In this document: in pieces, positions 52,071-61,175 of the stretch
Numbering within the stretch: the stretch's first letter is position 1
How the letters are laid out: each line of letters begins with the position of its first letter
Source of the DNA: Paenibacillus_E violae
GTDB taxonomy: Bacteria; Bacillota; Bacilli; Paenibacillales; NBRC-103111
Length of the DNA stretch: 64,000 bases
Reading direction: 5' to 3'
Assembly: GCF_032461945.1 (NCBI RefSeq)
Contig: NZ_JAWCUD010000001.1
Span: forward strand, 434,001-498,000
Translations under genes and position numbers: made by a program
Notes under the pieces: generated by a model
What the model saw: only the letters and a program-made list of their open reading frames with translations
What the model was told of the DNA's origin: nothing
Database searches by the model: none

Positions 52071-52892
52071 TTAATTCATCTGTCTGAACTTTTCCGGTGT
52101 CAGTCCGACGTGCTTGCGAAAGCTGGCTACAAAGTGACTCGTATCACGGAACCCAACGTACTTAGCCACATCCTTGACTGTTTTTGCAGGCTGGTGAATG
52201 AGGATTTCTTTGGATTTACGAAGTCTCATTCGAATTAGATAGGAGTAAGGCGAGAGCCCGAAAGCGTGCTGAAACAATGTGTTCATATGCCGTGGTGTAA
52301 TAGCTAAGATTTCAGCCATTTCTTCAAGACTTGTATCAGGGTTATGATAATGAATTTCAAGCCACATCAGCAAAGGTTGTAAAAGGGCAATTTGATTACG
52401 AATTGAGGTGCGGTTATTGACCTGACCATGTTTTTTAAGTTGGATGAAAAAATGATATAAATCGGCTGAGGCGTCATACCCAGAGTATTCGGAGCCTGCG
52501 TCCATATTTGTTATTATTTGACCAATTACCGTATTCATCGGACCACTCAAATCCCATCTGTAAACAGCAGATTCCAAGAGATCTAAAGTGCCTAGGATGG
52601 CTTCTATGCAAGCTCCGCCAAAGGTGACATACTGCGTGCACCATAATTCCGTAACGGCATAATAAGAATGCGGAACCCCCGGAAGCATAAAAACACCTGT
52701 TCCCTCAGGAAGTAAATATTTTTTGCCATCCAGGACGAACTCTCCTTCACCAGCATAGGTTTGAAGCCAATGATAACTGGGGAAGCCCTCGGGTCTAACC
52801 AATTTTTCCTGATCCTCATGATGTCCAATACTCTCAATAAAGATTGGAAACGGTTGCGCATTTGAAGGCGTTAATTCATATCTTTTGTGCAT
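52071..52892 (-). CDS. AraC-family regulator, probably of the GH42 gene
   Basis: 273 residues from the ATG at 52892 (AGGTGA eight bases upstream; an ATG at 52913 lacks a site). An N-terminal cupin carries YHWLQTYAGEGEFVLDGKKY and LPGVPHSYY. Two C-terminal helix-turn-helix units follow (LEEMAEILAITPRHMNTLFQ and VKDVAKYVGFRDTSHFVASF). It is divergent from the beta-galactosidase gene with a 126-base shared AT-rich promoter region, so it likely activates that gene in response to its sugar. Confidence 0.92.
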   Translation of the reverse strand: MHKRYELTPSNAQPFPIFIESIGHHEDQEKLVRPEGFPSYHWLQTYAGEGEFVLDGKKYLLPEGTGVFMLPGVPHSYYAVTELWCTQYVTFGGACIEAILGTLDLLESAVYRWDLSGPMNTVIGQIITNMDAGSEYSGYDASADLYHFFIQLKKHGQVNNRTSIRNQIALLQPLLMWLEIHYHNPDTSLEEMAEILAITPRHMNTLFQHAFGLSPYSYLIRMRLRKSKEILIHQPAKTVKDVAKYVGFRDTSHFVASFRKHVGLTPEKFRQMN

Positions 52893-53018
52893 AGTTGAGT
52901 TCACCTGTTCCATTTTATTATATGAGTATGTAAAAATATTATATTTTAAGATGAAAAATAATCCAATACAATGGACTTATTCTTATATTTATTTATCCAA
53001 TTTGATGAGGTGGCAGTT

Positions 53019-55046
53019 ATGATCAATGAGAAACTCCCCAAGATTTGGTACGGCGGAGACTACAATCCCGAACAATGGGATAAAGAAATCATGGATGAAG
53101 ATCTACGCATGTTTAAGCTTGCGGGAATTGATGTAGCGACAGTTAATGTTTTTTCGTGGGCGAGATTGCAAAAGAATGAGGATACATACGACTTTGAATG
53201 GTTAGATGAAATCATAGACAAGCTTTATAAGAACGGGACTTATGTTTGCTTAGCCACAAGCACGGGGGCACATCCTGCTTGGATGGCGCGTAACTATCCG
53301 GACGTTCTCCGTGTTGATTTTGAAGGAAGGAAGCGTAAATTTGGCGGGAGACACAACTCTTGCCCAAACAGCCCTACATATCGTAAGTACTCTACGCTCC
53401 TCGCTGAGAAGCTGGCAGAACGCTATAAAAACCACCCTGCGGTCTTAATTTGGCACATTTCAAATGAATATGGCGGGTATTGTTACTGTGAGCAATGCGC
53501 AGACGGTTTCCGCAGTTGGCTTCAAGAACGCTATAAGACACTTGAAACATTAAATAAAGTTTGGAATACAAGCTTCTGGGGTCATACCTTTTATGAGTGG
53601 GAAGAAATCGTTTCTCCAAATGCTTTGTCAGAAGAATGGGGGGTGGACAACACCAATTTCCAAGGCATTTCGCTAGATTATCGGAGATACATGTCTGATA
53701 GCATGCTAGAGTGTTATAAGCTTGAATACAACGCTATCAAAAAACATACGCCTGATCTTCCAATCACCACTAATTTAATGGGATTATACAAAGAACTGGA
53801 TTATTTTAAATGGGCCAAACATTTGGATGTGATTTCTTGGGATAACTATCCTTCCTTGGACACACCGATCAGCTTGACGGCTATGACACATGACCTTATG
53901 CGGGGTTTAAAACAAGGACAACCCTTCATGCTGATGGAACAAACGCCAAGCCAGCAAAATTGGCAGCCCTACAACTCGCTCAAACGTCCAGGCGTAATGA
54001 AACTTTGGAGCTATCAAGCAGTGGCCCGCGGTGCGGATACCGTCATGTTCTTTCAACTTCGAAGATCAGTCGGAGCATGTGAAAAATACCACGGTGCCGT
54101 CATCGAGCATGCCGGTCACGAGAATACGCGGGTATTCCGCGAATGTGCGGAACTAGGGGCTGAACTGCAAATACTTTCAGATAAGCTGCTGGATACCAGA
54201 GTCGAAGCTAAAGTAGCTATCGTATTTGATTGGGAAAACCGTTGGGCAGTCGAACTTTCCAGCGGGCCAACCGTTGCACTGAAATATGTGAATGAAGTCC
54301 ATAAGTACTACGACGCGCTTTTCCAGCAAAACATCCAAGTTGATATGATAGGTGTTGAAACCGATCTATCTAGCTATGACATCGTCATTGCACCAGTTCT
54401 CTACATGGTAAAAAAGGGCTATGCAAAACGAGTCGAAGACTTTGTACACGCAGGTGGGACATTCCTCACCACATTCTTCAGCGGCATCGTCAATGAGAAT
54501 GATATCGTCACCTTAGGCGGTTATCCTGGTGAGTTACGCAAAGTACTTGGGATTTGGGCGGAAGAAATCGATGCTTTGTTCCCAAGCCAGTCCAACCAAA
54601 TCGTCATGAGTGAGCAGTGGGGAGAACTGAAGGGCGACCACCCATGCGGCATACTTTGTGACCTAATCCATTCGGAAGGCGCGGAGATCAAAGCCGTTTA
54701 TGGCAGCGACTTTTATTCAGGAATGCCTGCTCTGACCGTAAACACATACGGCTCTGGCCAAGCTTGGTATGTAGCTACTAGTCCAGAACCTTCATTTTTA
54801 CAAGGGCTCATTCGCAACCTGTGTCAGCACAAAGGAATTATTCCGCCTGTAGCTCCTGTTGCAGGTGTGGAGATATCCATGAGAACTCGAGATTCGGACA
54901 CCTATATGTTCCTTCTGAATCATAATGATCATGAGGAAACAGTGGATCTAGGAGATCTCAAAGCAACAAATATGATAACCAATCACCAGGAAGAAAACAC
55001 CATCGATCTCCCAGCAAAAGCAGTTATCATTCTAAAAACACAATAG
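53019..55046 (+). CDS. GH42 beta-galactosidase
   Basis: 675 residues from the ATG at 53019, with GAGGTGG upstream. The barrel begins WYGGDYNPEQWD. The acid/base is Glu150 in HISNEYGG and the nucleophile Glu307 in LMEQTPSQQNW. Zinc-type cysteines lie in CYCEQCADGF. The trimerisation and C-terminal beta domains follow. It releases galactose from beta-galactosides or galacto-oligosaccharides in the cytosol. Divergent AraC gene upstream, terminator downstream. Confidence 0.95.
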   Translation: MINEKLPKIWYGGDYNPEQWDKEIMDEDLRMFKLAGIDVATVNVFSWARLQKNEDTYDFEWLDEIIDKLYKNGTYVCLATSTGAHPAWMARNYPDVLRVDFEGRKRKFGGRHNSCPNSPTYRKYSTLLAEKLAERYKNHPAVLIWHISNEYGGYCYCEQCADGFRSWLQERYKTLETLNKVWNTSFWGHTFYEWEEIVSPNALSEEWGVDNTNFQGISLDYRRYMSDSMLECYKLEYNAIKKHTPDLPITTNLMGLYKELDYFKWAKHLDVISWDNYPSLDTPISLTAMTHDLMRGLKQGQPFMLMEQTPSQQNWQPYNSLKRPGVMKLWSYQAVARGADTVMFFQLRRSVGACEKYHGAVIEHAGHENTRVFRECAELGAELQILSDKLLDTRVEAKVAIVFDWENRWAVELSSGPTVALKYVNEVHKYYDALFQQNIQVDMIGVETDLSSYDIVIAPVLYMVKKGYAKRVEDFVHAGGTFLTTFFSGIVNENDIVTLGGYPGELRKVLGIWAEEIDALFPSQSNQIVMSEQWGELKGDHPCGILCDLIHSEGAEIKAVYGSDFYSGMPALTVNTYGSGQAWYVATSPEPSFLQGLIRNLCQHKGIIPPVAPVAGVEISMRTRDSDTYMFLLNHNDHEETVDLGDLKATNMITNHQEENTIDLPAKAVIILKTQ

Positions 55047-55055
55047 CCATTAGCG

Positions 55056-55092
55056 AAAAACCTCTGTCGCTTTAAAGGATAGAGGTTTTTTT
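55056..55092 (+). terminator. Intrinsic terminator of the GH42 gene
   Basis: AAAAACCTCT pairs with AGAGGTTTTT with a weak loop, then a T-run. Confidence 0.85.
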
Positions 55093-55099
55093 GCATTTT

Positions 55100-55108
55100 T
55101 GGTATAAT
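55100..55108 (+). promoter_or_regulatory. Extended -10 promoter of the yqfL-like gene
   Basis: TGGTATAAT lies about 35 bases before the GTG start. Confidence 0.55.
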
Positions 55109-55142
55109 TTCACGTATAGTAGGTTCAAAGGGGAGGTGCAGA

Positions 55143-55949
55143 GTGACCGAACAACAGCAGCTGTTTATTTGCTCAGATTCAATTGGAGAAACCGCCGATG
55201 CCGTTGCCAGAGCTACCGTTCGTCAATTCAATTCCGAACAGATGAGAATTAAACGTTACGGTCATATCAGCCAACAAAGTGAAATCGTTCAAATGCTGCA
55301 GGAAGCAGCTGCAGCCGGGGGCTTTGTAGCCTATACATTCGTGCAGCCTGAGCTTCGCGAAACCATGAAAAATGAAGCGCAACGCCTCGGTGTGCGAACC
55401 GTTGATATAATGGGACCGATGTTGGAAGCATATTCAGAAACGTATGGACACCTACCGAAGCGCAAACCGGGTTTACTTCACGAAATGGACGCCGATTACT
55501 TCCGCAGAGTAGATGCGATCGAATTTGCCGTCAAATACGACGACGGCAAAGATAACCGCGGTATGCTTCAGGCCGAAGTTGTCCTTATCGGAGTTTCACG
55601 TACATCCAAGACACCGTTAAGTATTTACCTAGCGCACAAAGGGATTAAATCTGCTAATCTTCCTATCATCCCAGAAATAAAGCTACCACCGGAACTTTTC
55701 AAAATCCCAAGCAAACGCATCATCGGCCTCACCATGGACGCCAACCAAATCCTGCAAATTCGTCTCGAACGCCTCAAAGCCGTCGGCCTCCCGGATGGTT
55801 CCCAATACGCCACCTTCCGCCGCATCCAAGAAGAACTCGACTATGCCGAGTCCATTATGAAGCAGCTTGGCTGCCCGGTCATCAACGTCACTAACAAAGC
55901 AATCGAAGAAACAGCAGGAATTATCCTAGATCTTGTTTCATTCAGATAA
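55143..55949 (+). CDS. YqfL-type kinase/pyrophosphorylase (PPDK regulatory protein family)
   Basis: 268 residues starting with GTG after GGGGAGGTG. The start is LFICSDSIGETADAVARA, and the P-loop-like GVSRTSKTPLSIYLAHKG is the family hallmark. PEIKLPPELF and the terminal region NVTNKAIEETAGIIL also match. Members switch pyruvate phosphate dikinase or PEP synthase on and off by ADP-dependent phosphorylation of Thr and Pi-dependent removal. The target enzyme is not in the window. In Bacillus, YqfL is tied to gluconeogenic control. Confidence 0.93.
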   Translation: MTEQQQLFICSDSIGETADAVARATVRQFNSEQMRIKRYGHISQQSEIVQMLQEAAAAGGFVAYTFVQPELRETMKNEAQRLGVRTVDIMGPMLEAYSETYGHLPKRKPGLLHEMDADYFRRVDAIEFAVKYDDGKDNRGMLQAEVVLIGVSRTSKTPLSIYLAHKGIKSANLPIIPEIKLPPELFKIPSKRIIGLTMDANQILQIRLERLKAVGLPDGSQYATFRRIQEELDYAESIMKQLGCPVINVTNKAIEETAGIILDLVSFR

Positions 55950-56029
55950 ATGAAATCCTTCTCCATAAACGATGCCCAATGAACCCTAACCGTTCAGAGG
56001 CATCTTTTTTACATTCAGCCTAACGTAAG

Positions 56030-56835
56030 CAGCGTACCAAAAAAACCAAGAACACAAACACCTCAATCTACCCACACCCATATCCCCACATACACGCACA
56101 CCCATAATTCCTCTCACGCACCTCAAGCGCATACCACGCCAACGTACCAGTTTGCAATTACCCCAGCCCTCCAAACATACCTGAACAACAGAAAGCAACG
56201 ACATCCACAACAAAGCTCTTCTAAACGCATACCGCATCAACGTACCAGTTCGCACCTTACCCAGCTAGCCAAGCATACCCGACCAACAGATAGCTCCAAT
56301 ATCCACAACAACACGCTTCTAAGCGCACACCGCACCAACGTACCAGTTTGCACCTTGCCCTAGTCCTAGAACATACCCAGCCAACAGCTAGCACATAGAT
56401 ACACAACAACAACGCTCTTTCTAAACGCATACCACACCAACGTACCAGTTCGCACCTTACCCAGCTAGCCAAGCATACCCGACCAACAGATAGCACCAAC
56501 ATACCAATTCGCACCTAACCCCAGCCCTCCAAGCATACCCGACCAACAGATAGCACCAACATACCAGTTCGCACCTAACCCCAGCCCTCCAAGCATACCC
56601 GACCAACAGATAGCACCAACATACCAGTTCGCACCTAACCCCAGCCCTCCCAAGCATACCCGACCAACAGATAGCACCAACATACCAGTTCGCACCTAAC
56701 CCCAGCCCTCCCAAGCATACCCGACCAACAGATAGCACCGACATCCAAACCAACGCTCTTCTAAACGCATATCACATCAACGTACCAGTTCGCACTTTAC
56801 CAGCTACTAATCAACACTCGACTGAGGTGTATACA
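56030..56835. repeat. Composite tandem-repeat region, G-poor on the plus strand
   Basis: The core CAACRTACCARTTYGCA occurs nine times, starting at 56140, 56238, 56336, 56438, 56497, 56557, 56617, 56678 and 56778. Spacings are about 98-102 bases for the outer copies and 59-61 for the inner ones. The long unit carries an extra segment with GCTCTTCTAAACGCAT. The plus strand is mostly A and C with few G. Frames open across it on the minus strand encode only the repeat in several frames and are broken by a 61-base unit, so I do not call proteins. No gene is seen from 55950 to 57228. Confidence 0.9.
56461..56740. repeat. Near-identical 60-base tandem array
   Basis: Four to five copies: 56461-56520 (diverged left end), 56521-56580, 56581-56640, 56641-56701 (61 bases) and a partial copy. 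Each carries AAGCATACCCGACCAACAGA and CGCACCTAACCCCAGCCCTC. On the minus strand each unit contains GGGAGGGCTGGGGTTAGG or a near form, a potential two-layer G-quadruplex. Confidence 0.93.
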
Positions 56836-57184
56836 GCACAAACCTCCCAATCTGTACTGAACCCGCTTTCATATTTAGACCAGCCCAACACTACTGCGCC
56901 AAACTACTGTCTAACATCCGCATCGGCAATGAACCCTTACCTACGTCTGCGACCTTGCCTGCTCTGATTGACGACTCCGTATAACTTGATACAGCAAAAT
57001 CTGTCGTATCTACAACAAGGTATTTTATTTTGAATTAACCTGTTTTTAGTTATGGATATGAGCACAACCTATACAGTACTTTTACTACTTTTGCATATAT
57101 CACAGAATCTGTGTTTCGCCGACTTATCCTCTTGAAATCTGAAGGGCAAAATAAAAAGAACTTCCAATTCGAACATATGTTTGA
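56836..57184. other. Intergenic stretch without recognised feature
   Basis: Ordinary base composition returns after the repeats. No start-plus-ribosome-site combination or known RNA is seen. A small palindrome CACAGA-A-TCTGTG lies at 57101-57113. Confidence 0.5.
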
Positions 57185-57190
57185 TATAAT
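57182..57190 (+). promoter_or_regulatory. Extended -10 promoter of the zinc-ribbon gene
   Basis: TGATATAAT, an extended -10 box, about 40 bases before ATG. The -35 (TTCCAA at 57162) is weak. Confidence 0.55.
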
Positions 57191-57228
57191 AGAAACAAGA
57201 ACAAATGTTCTTTTTGCGAGGTGAGAAG

Positions 57229-57945
57229 ATGGAACAGCAATTTATGGATCTGAGCTCATACACATTTCGTTCGGAAGAAGAATGTGAGGAGTTTTTATTG
57301 AAAATGCGTTGGGCAAATGGGTTTTGCTGTCCGCGTTGCGACCATAACGAGGCTTTCAAGATTCGAACACGTAAATTGCTAGAATGCAAAGAGTGTAGAA
57401 TGCAGGTTTCTTTAACTGCGGGGACACTCATGCATAAATCGAAGCTTCCATTATTACTATGGTTCCAAGCCATTCAATTTTTATTTAAAGAGGGAGTAGA
57501 ATGTACCGCAAGCATACTATCTCATGCTTTTGAGATTAATTATAGAAGCGCGCAATTATTGTTAAATAAAATTCAGTTTGCATTCGAGTATACTCAGAAT
57601 AGAACTAAATTACTTAATAAACTTGAATTATCTAACCACGAATCACAAAAATCTGTTAATCTTTCACCCACCGATGATCCTCGCCCATGTGCGCCGACTC
57701 CACTGACTCCAAAAAATCCTTCAGCTCAAGATCTACATGCTTATCTTGCATCCAAATTAAACAGACTAAACACGAAGTTAACGATTTATAATAATCATTA
57801 CAGCACTTCGCAACTAGGTAGATATATCAAAGATCAATTTAATGGCAAGCATGATCGTGAAAGTCTTTTAATTAAGTGGATCAAAATGGCAATTTCTAAT
57901 TATTTTTATCCTACGTTTCTTAAGTGTTTTCACATTCCTGAGTAA
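57229..57945 (+). CDS. Orphan transposase-type zinc-ribbon protein (IS1595/ISXO2-like N-terminus)
   Basis: 238 residues from the ATG at 57229, which follows AGGTGA; a frame from 57205 has no site. Residues ~15-95 match the zinc ribbon and first helical domain of IS1595-family transposases: FLLKMRWANGFCCPRCDHNE, LLECKECRMQVSLTAGTLMH and LLLWFQAIQFLF. The DDE catalytic core that should start with a VDE-type motif is missing. Instead a Pro/Thr/Ser-rich linker (~150-175) leads to a basic helical tail. No terminal inverted repeats were noticed around it. It is AT-richer than its neighbours. It could be a remnant or a domesticated DNA-binding protein. Confidence 0.75.
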   Translation: MEQQFMDLSSYTFRSEEECEEFLLKMRWANGFCCPRCDHNEAFKIRTRKLLECKECRMQVSLTAGTLMHKSKLPLLLWFQAIQFLFKEGVECTASILSHAFEINYRSAQLLLNKIQFAFEYTQNRTKLLNKLELSNHESQKSVNLSPTDDPRPCAPTPLTPKNPSAQDLHAYLASKLNRLNTKLTIYNNHYSTSQLGRYIKDQFNGKHDRESLLIKWIKMAISNYFYPTFLKCFHIPE

Positions 57946-58037
57946 GAATAATGTACGATTTGACCCCATTCTGTTTTTCAGGCATGATGGTAGAGTATCA
58001 TGTACAATTAACTTTGGGTGAGGGAGAGAAACATCAT

Positions 58038-58286
58038 ATGAAAAGGACGCTGCAAGCTCCTATTCATTTCTATAGGAAGTTCATTTCGCCGTTAAAGCCG
58101 CCAACCTGTCGATTCTATCCCACATGTTCGCAGTATGCATTGGAAGCAATTGAAGTGCATGGTCCTCTAAAAGGATCATGGCTGTCTATGAAGCGGATTT
58201 GTAAATGCCATCCATTTCATCCTGGAGGGATTGATCATGTGCCTCCGCGGGCGGAAAAATTAATTCATAACGATCAGTCGGCTTGA
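58038..58286 (+). CDS. yidD: Membrane protein insertion efficiency factor YidD
   Basis: 82 residues from the ATG at 58038, with GAGGGAGAG nine bases upstream; a frame from 57951 has no site. The family core is YRKFISPLKPPTCRFYPTCS followed by YALEAIEVHGPLKGSWL, with the Cys residues of the CRFYPTCSQY motif. The amphipathic N-terminal helix places it at the inner membrane face, where it aids YidC-type insertion. Its TGA stop is inside the -35 box of the metG promoter. Confidence 0.95.
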   Translation: MKRTLQAPIHFYRKFISPLKPPTCRFYPTCSQYALEAIEVHGPLKGSWLSMKRICKCHPFHPGGIDHVPPRAEKLIHNDQSA

Positions 58287-58312
58287 CAGGTGGCTCTTTT
58301 TTTCGATATATT
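58283..58312 (+). promoter_or_regulatory. Sigma-A promoter of the metG T-box transcript
   Basis: TTGACA (58283-58288), 18 bases, then TATATT (58307-58312). The -35 overlaps the yidD stop codon. Confidence 0.7.
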
Positions 58313-58334
58313 TGCCTTAAGATGTTATATATGG

Positions 58335-58628
58335 ATTCGATGAACGGATAAGTACAGACGGAAGCCTATGAACAGAGAGCCGGGAAAGGTGAAAGCCGGC
58401 ATAGGAGTAAGTTTGGAAGATGGTCCTGGAGAATAAGCCTTCGAGCGGCTCAGACTGCGTACTAGAAATAATAATGCGCAAGGTTGGGAGTAAGCTGGCT
58501 TCGTGTCCCAGCGTTAATGGGCAAGTCGTTATAGACTTACTGAGCCCCGAGCTTGTGAAAGGCGGGGGAAACTGGGTGGTACCGCGTGAGTTCAGCTCTC
58601 GTCCCAAGATGGATGAGGGTTTTTTGTG
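58335..58628 (+). promoter_or_regulatory. T-box riboswitch upstream of metG
   Basis: Stem I starts GAACGGATAAGTACA (AGTA motif). The apical part is CAGAGAGCCGGG with GGTGAAAGCCGG. The specifier is ATG at 58420-58422 in GGAAGATGGTCC, a methionine codon that fits the downstream gene. The T-box ACTGGGTGGTACCGCGTGAG lies near 58571-58590. The terminator arm CTCTCGTCC pairs with GGATGAGGG and is followed by TTTTTT. Uncharged initiator or elongator tRNA-Met would relieve termination. Confidence 0.93.
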
Positions 58629-58658
58629 TTTTCTACATTTTGCTAGGAGGAATTCTGG

Positions 58659-60656
58659 ATGACAACGAAATCAAAAACGTTTTACATCACGACGCCCATT
58701 TATTATCCAAGTGATAAGCTGCACATCGGTCATGCCTACTCAACGGTGGCGGGCGACGCTATGGCACGCTACAAAAGACTTCGCGGCTTTGATGTAAGGT
58801 ACTTGACGGGGACAGACGAACATGGACAAAAAATTGAACGTAAAGCACAAGAAAAAGGAACAACGCCACAGGAGTTTGTAGATGGTATTGTTGCTGGAAT
58901 TAAGGACCTGTGGAGCAAGCTCGACATTTCTTATGACGATTTCATCCGTACTACAGAAACTCGCCATAAGGATGCGGTTGGCAAGATTTTTCAAAGATTG
59001 CTTGATCAAGGGGATATTTACTTAGGGGAGTACGAAGGTTGGTATTGTATTCCGGATGAGTCATTTTTCCCAGAGAGCAAGCTCGTGGATGGGAAATGTC
59101 CTGATTGTGGGCGTCCTGTTGAGAAAATGAAGGAGCAAACCTATTTTTTCCGGATGAGCAAATATGCTGACCGTTTGGTGCAGTATTATGAAGAAAATCC
59201 AGAGTTTATTCAGCCAGAGTCCCGCAAAAATGAGATGCTTAACAATTTCATTAAGCCAGGACTGGAGGATTTAGCTGTTTCTCGTACAACGTTTGATTGG
59301 GGGATCAAAGTCCCTGGGGATCCTAAGCATGTGATTTACGTGTGGATTGATGCTCTTTCAAACTATATTACAGCACTTGGATACGGTTCGGATGATACGA
59401 GTAATTTTGATAAGTATTGGCCTGCCGATGTTCACTTAATGAGTAAAGAGATTGTTCGTTTCCATACTATCTATTGGCCGATTATGTTGATGGCGCTTGA
59501 CCTGCCGCTGCCGAAGAAAGTTTTCGCTCATGGCTGGCTGTTAATGAAAGATGGCAAAATGTCAAAGTCCAAAGGGAATGTTGTTGATCCAGTGACTTTG
59601 ATTGATCGTTATGGGTTGGACGCGCTTCGTTATTACTTGATGCGCGAAGTGCCTTTCGGGGCTGACGGAACGTTCACGCCGGAAAGTTTTGTAGAGCGGG
59701 TCAACCATGACCTCGCCAATGATTTGGGGAATCTGCTTAACCGTACGATCGTCATGATCGATAAGTATTTTGCAGGCACGATTCCCGCGTATGTGCCAGG
59801 GGCTACCGAATTCGACGACAGTCTCTTGGAGACTGTTCAAACGACGGTAGCGAAGTATGAAGAAGCAATGGAAAAAATGGAGTTTTCCATTGCGCTTTCC
59901 GCGGTGTGGCAGCTGATTAGCCGCACGAACAAATACATCGACGAGACTCAGCCATGGTCGATGGTCAAGGATGAAGCCAAGCGTGAAACACTTGGCTCCG
60001 TCATGTATGTGCTGGCCGAATCTCAGCGCATTTCGTCGGTACTGCTGCGTCCGTTCATGACGAAGACGCCGCAACTGATTTGGCAGCAGCTTGGCTTAGC
60101 TGCCGAGGATCTGCCGCGCTTAACCGCATGGGAAAGCGTGCAATCATTCGGGCATCTCCCGGCGGGTACAACCGTTCAAAAGGGAGAGCCTATGTTCCCG
60201 AGATTGGACGCTCCGGCTGAGGTCGCGTACATCGTTGAAGCTATGGGCGGAGGAGCGGCAAACGCCGCCGATGAAGTGAAAGAAGCAGCACCTGCGGCTG
60301 TTGCTTCAACTGTGCCCGCGCCAGAACCAAAGGAGGAAATCGGAATTGACGATTTCGCCAAGGTGGAGCTGCGCGTAGCTCAAGTATTATCGGCGGAGCC
60401 TGTGAAAGGCGCCGATAAGCTTCTAAAACTGCAGCTCGATCTTGGATACGAGCAGCGTCAGGTTGTTTCGGGCATTGCGAAGTTTTACACGCCCGAGGAA
60501 CTTGCTGGACGCAAAGTTATTTGCGTCACCAATCTTAAACCGGCCAAGCTGCGCGGCGAGCTGTCGCAAGGAATGATTCTCGCGGCTTCACACGGGGACC
60601 AGCTGACGCTGGCCACGGTTCCGGATTCTATGCCTAACGGCGCGATAGTAAAATAA
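58659..60656 (+). CDS. metG: Methionine--tRNA ligase
   Basis: 665 residues; TAGGAGG lies ahead of ATG. The HIGH motif is LHIGHAYST near residue 21 and KMSKS is GKMSKSKGNVVDP near 300. The Cys pair in CPDCGRPVEKMKEQTYFF marks the zinc-binding connective peptide. Ala/Glu/Pro-rich linker (~525-555), then the C-terminal EMAPII-like tRNA-binding domain (IDDFAKVELRVAQVLSAEPV, NLKPAKLRGELSQGMILA). It charges tRNA-Met. Expression is set by the T-box ahead of it. Confidence 0.97.
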   Translation: MTTKSKTFYITTPIYYPSDKLHIGHAYSTVAGDAMARYKRLRGFDVRYLTGTDEHGQKIERKAQEKGTTPQEFVDGIVAGIKDLWSKLDISYDDFIRTTETRHKDAVGKIFQRLLDQGDIYLGEYEGWYCIPDESFFPESKLVDGKCPDCGRPVEKMKEQTYFFRMSKYADRLVQYYEENPEFIQPESRKNEMLNNFIKPGLEDLAVSRTTFDWGIKVPGDPKHVIYVWIDALSNYITALGYGSDDTSNFDKYWPADVHLMSKEIVRFHTIYWPIMLMALDLPLPKKVFAHGWLLMKDGKMSKSKGNVVDPVTLIDRYGLDALRYYLMREVPFGADGTFTPESFVERVNHDLANDLGNLLNRTIVMIDKYFAGTIPAYVPGATEFDDSLLETVQTTVAKYEEAMEKMEFSIALSAVWQLISRTNKYIDETQPWSMVKDEAKRETLGSVMYVLAESQRISSVLLRPFMTKTPQLIWQQLGLAAEDLPRLTAWESVQSFGHLPAGTTVQKGEPMFPRLDAPAEVAYIVEAMGGGAANAADEVKEAAPAAVASTVPAPEPKEEIGIDDFAKVELRVAQVLSAEPVKGADKLLKLQLDLGYEQRQVVSGIAKFYTPEELAGRKVICVTNLKPAKLRGELSQGMILAASHGDQLTLATVPDSMPNGAIVK

Positions 60657-60663
60657 TCAAGAA

Positions 60664-60705
60664 ACCACCCTTTCCCTATTTTTTCATAGGTCAAGGGTGT
60701 TTTTT
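60664..60705 (+). terminator. Intrinsic terminator after metG
   Basis: CACCCTT and CCTAT pair with ATAGG and AAGGGTG, followed by a T-run. Confidence 0.88.
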
Positions 60706-60766
60706 ATCGTATGGGGGTTCATCTAAGTGGGGTACTCTAAGGGAAACTAACCACGGAGTGATATAG

Positions 60767-61168
60767 ATGAGAGCGAGAAATTTCTTTAAGTTGATCTGTA
60801 TTTCGGTGATGGTTCTTGTTTTAACGTCTTGTTCTATTTTTGGCGGAGGTTCGGATAAAAAGAAAGAGGAAGAGAAAGCAAAAAAAGAATCTAAGTCCAA
60901 GGCGTCGAGCACAAAAAAAGAGGATGATAGTGTAATTAATCAGGAGTTAAAAAAACAATATGAGATGTACAATGAGATTATTCAATATAAGGTAAAGCAA
61001 GAGAATAAGCTAATTAAGCAGTCGGAAGAGCGATATAAGAAATTGAAAGAGGAAAGCAACAAAAAAACGGAATCCAAATCTGAAGACGGAGCCGATAAGG
61101 AAGATAAAAGCTCATCTAAAGAAGATTCTGACAGTTCAAAGCAGAAGGACGACCAAGGGAAGCAGTAA
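60767..61168 (+). CDS. Small charged lipoprotein of unknown function
   Basis: 133 residues. Signal with lipobox LTSC at about residues 19-22, then GGG. The mature part is almost all Lys, Glu, Ser, Asp and Gln: a Lys/Glu helix, a short central helix (ELKKQYEMYNEIIQYKVKQE) and a Ser/Lys/Asp tail that looks disordered. It should be anchored outside the membrane. CGGAGTGA precedes ATG. No family is recognised. It is a single-gene unit with a terminator on each side. Confidence 0.82.
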   Translation: MRARNFFKLICISVMVLVLTSCSIFGGGSDKKKEEEKAKKESKSKASSTKKEDDSVINQELKKQYEMYNEIIQYKVKQENKLIKQSEERYKKLKEESNKKTESKSEDGADKEDKSSSKEDSDSSKQKDDQGKQ

Positions 61169-61175
61169 TTGAATT

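Noticed and set aside
56461..56740. CRISPR-like array
   Set aside because: Copies are contiguous 60-base tandem units without unique spacers, and no cas genes are nearby.
56257..56753. Several open frames on the minus strand over the tandem repeats, giving 20-residue repeated peptides
   Set aside because: The unit is 60 bases and free of stops in more than one frame, so openness is expected. A 61-base unit breaks the frame and no ribosome site is present.
57205..57945. Intact IS1595-family insertion sequence
   Set aside because: The DDE domain is missing and no flanking terminal inverted repeats or target duplications were noticed.
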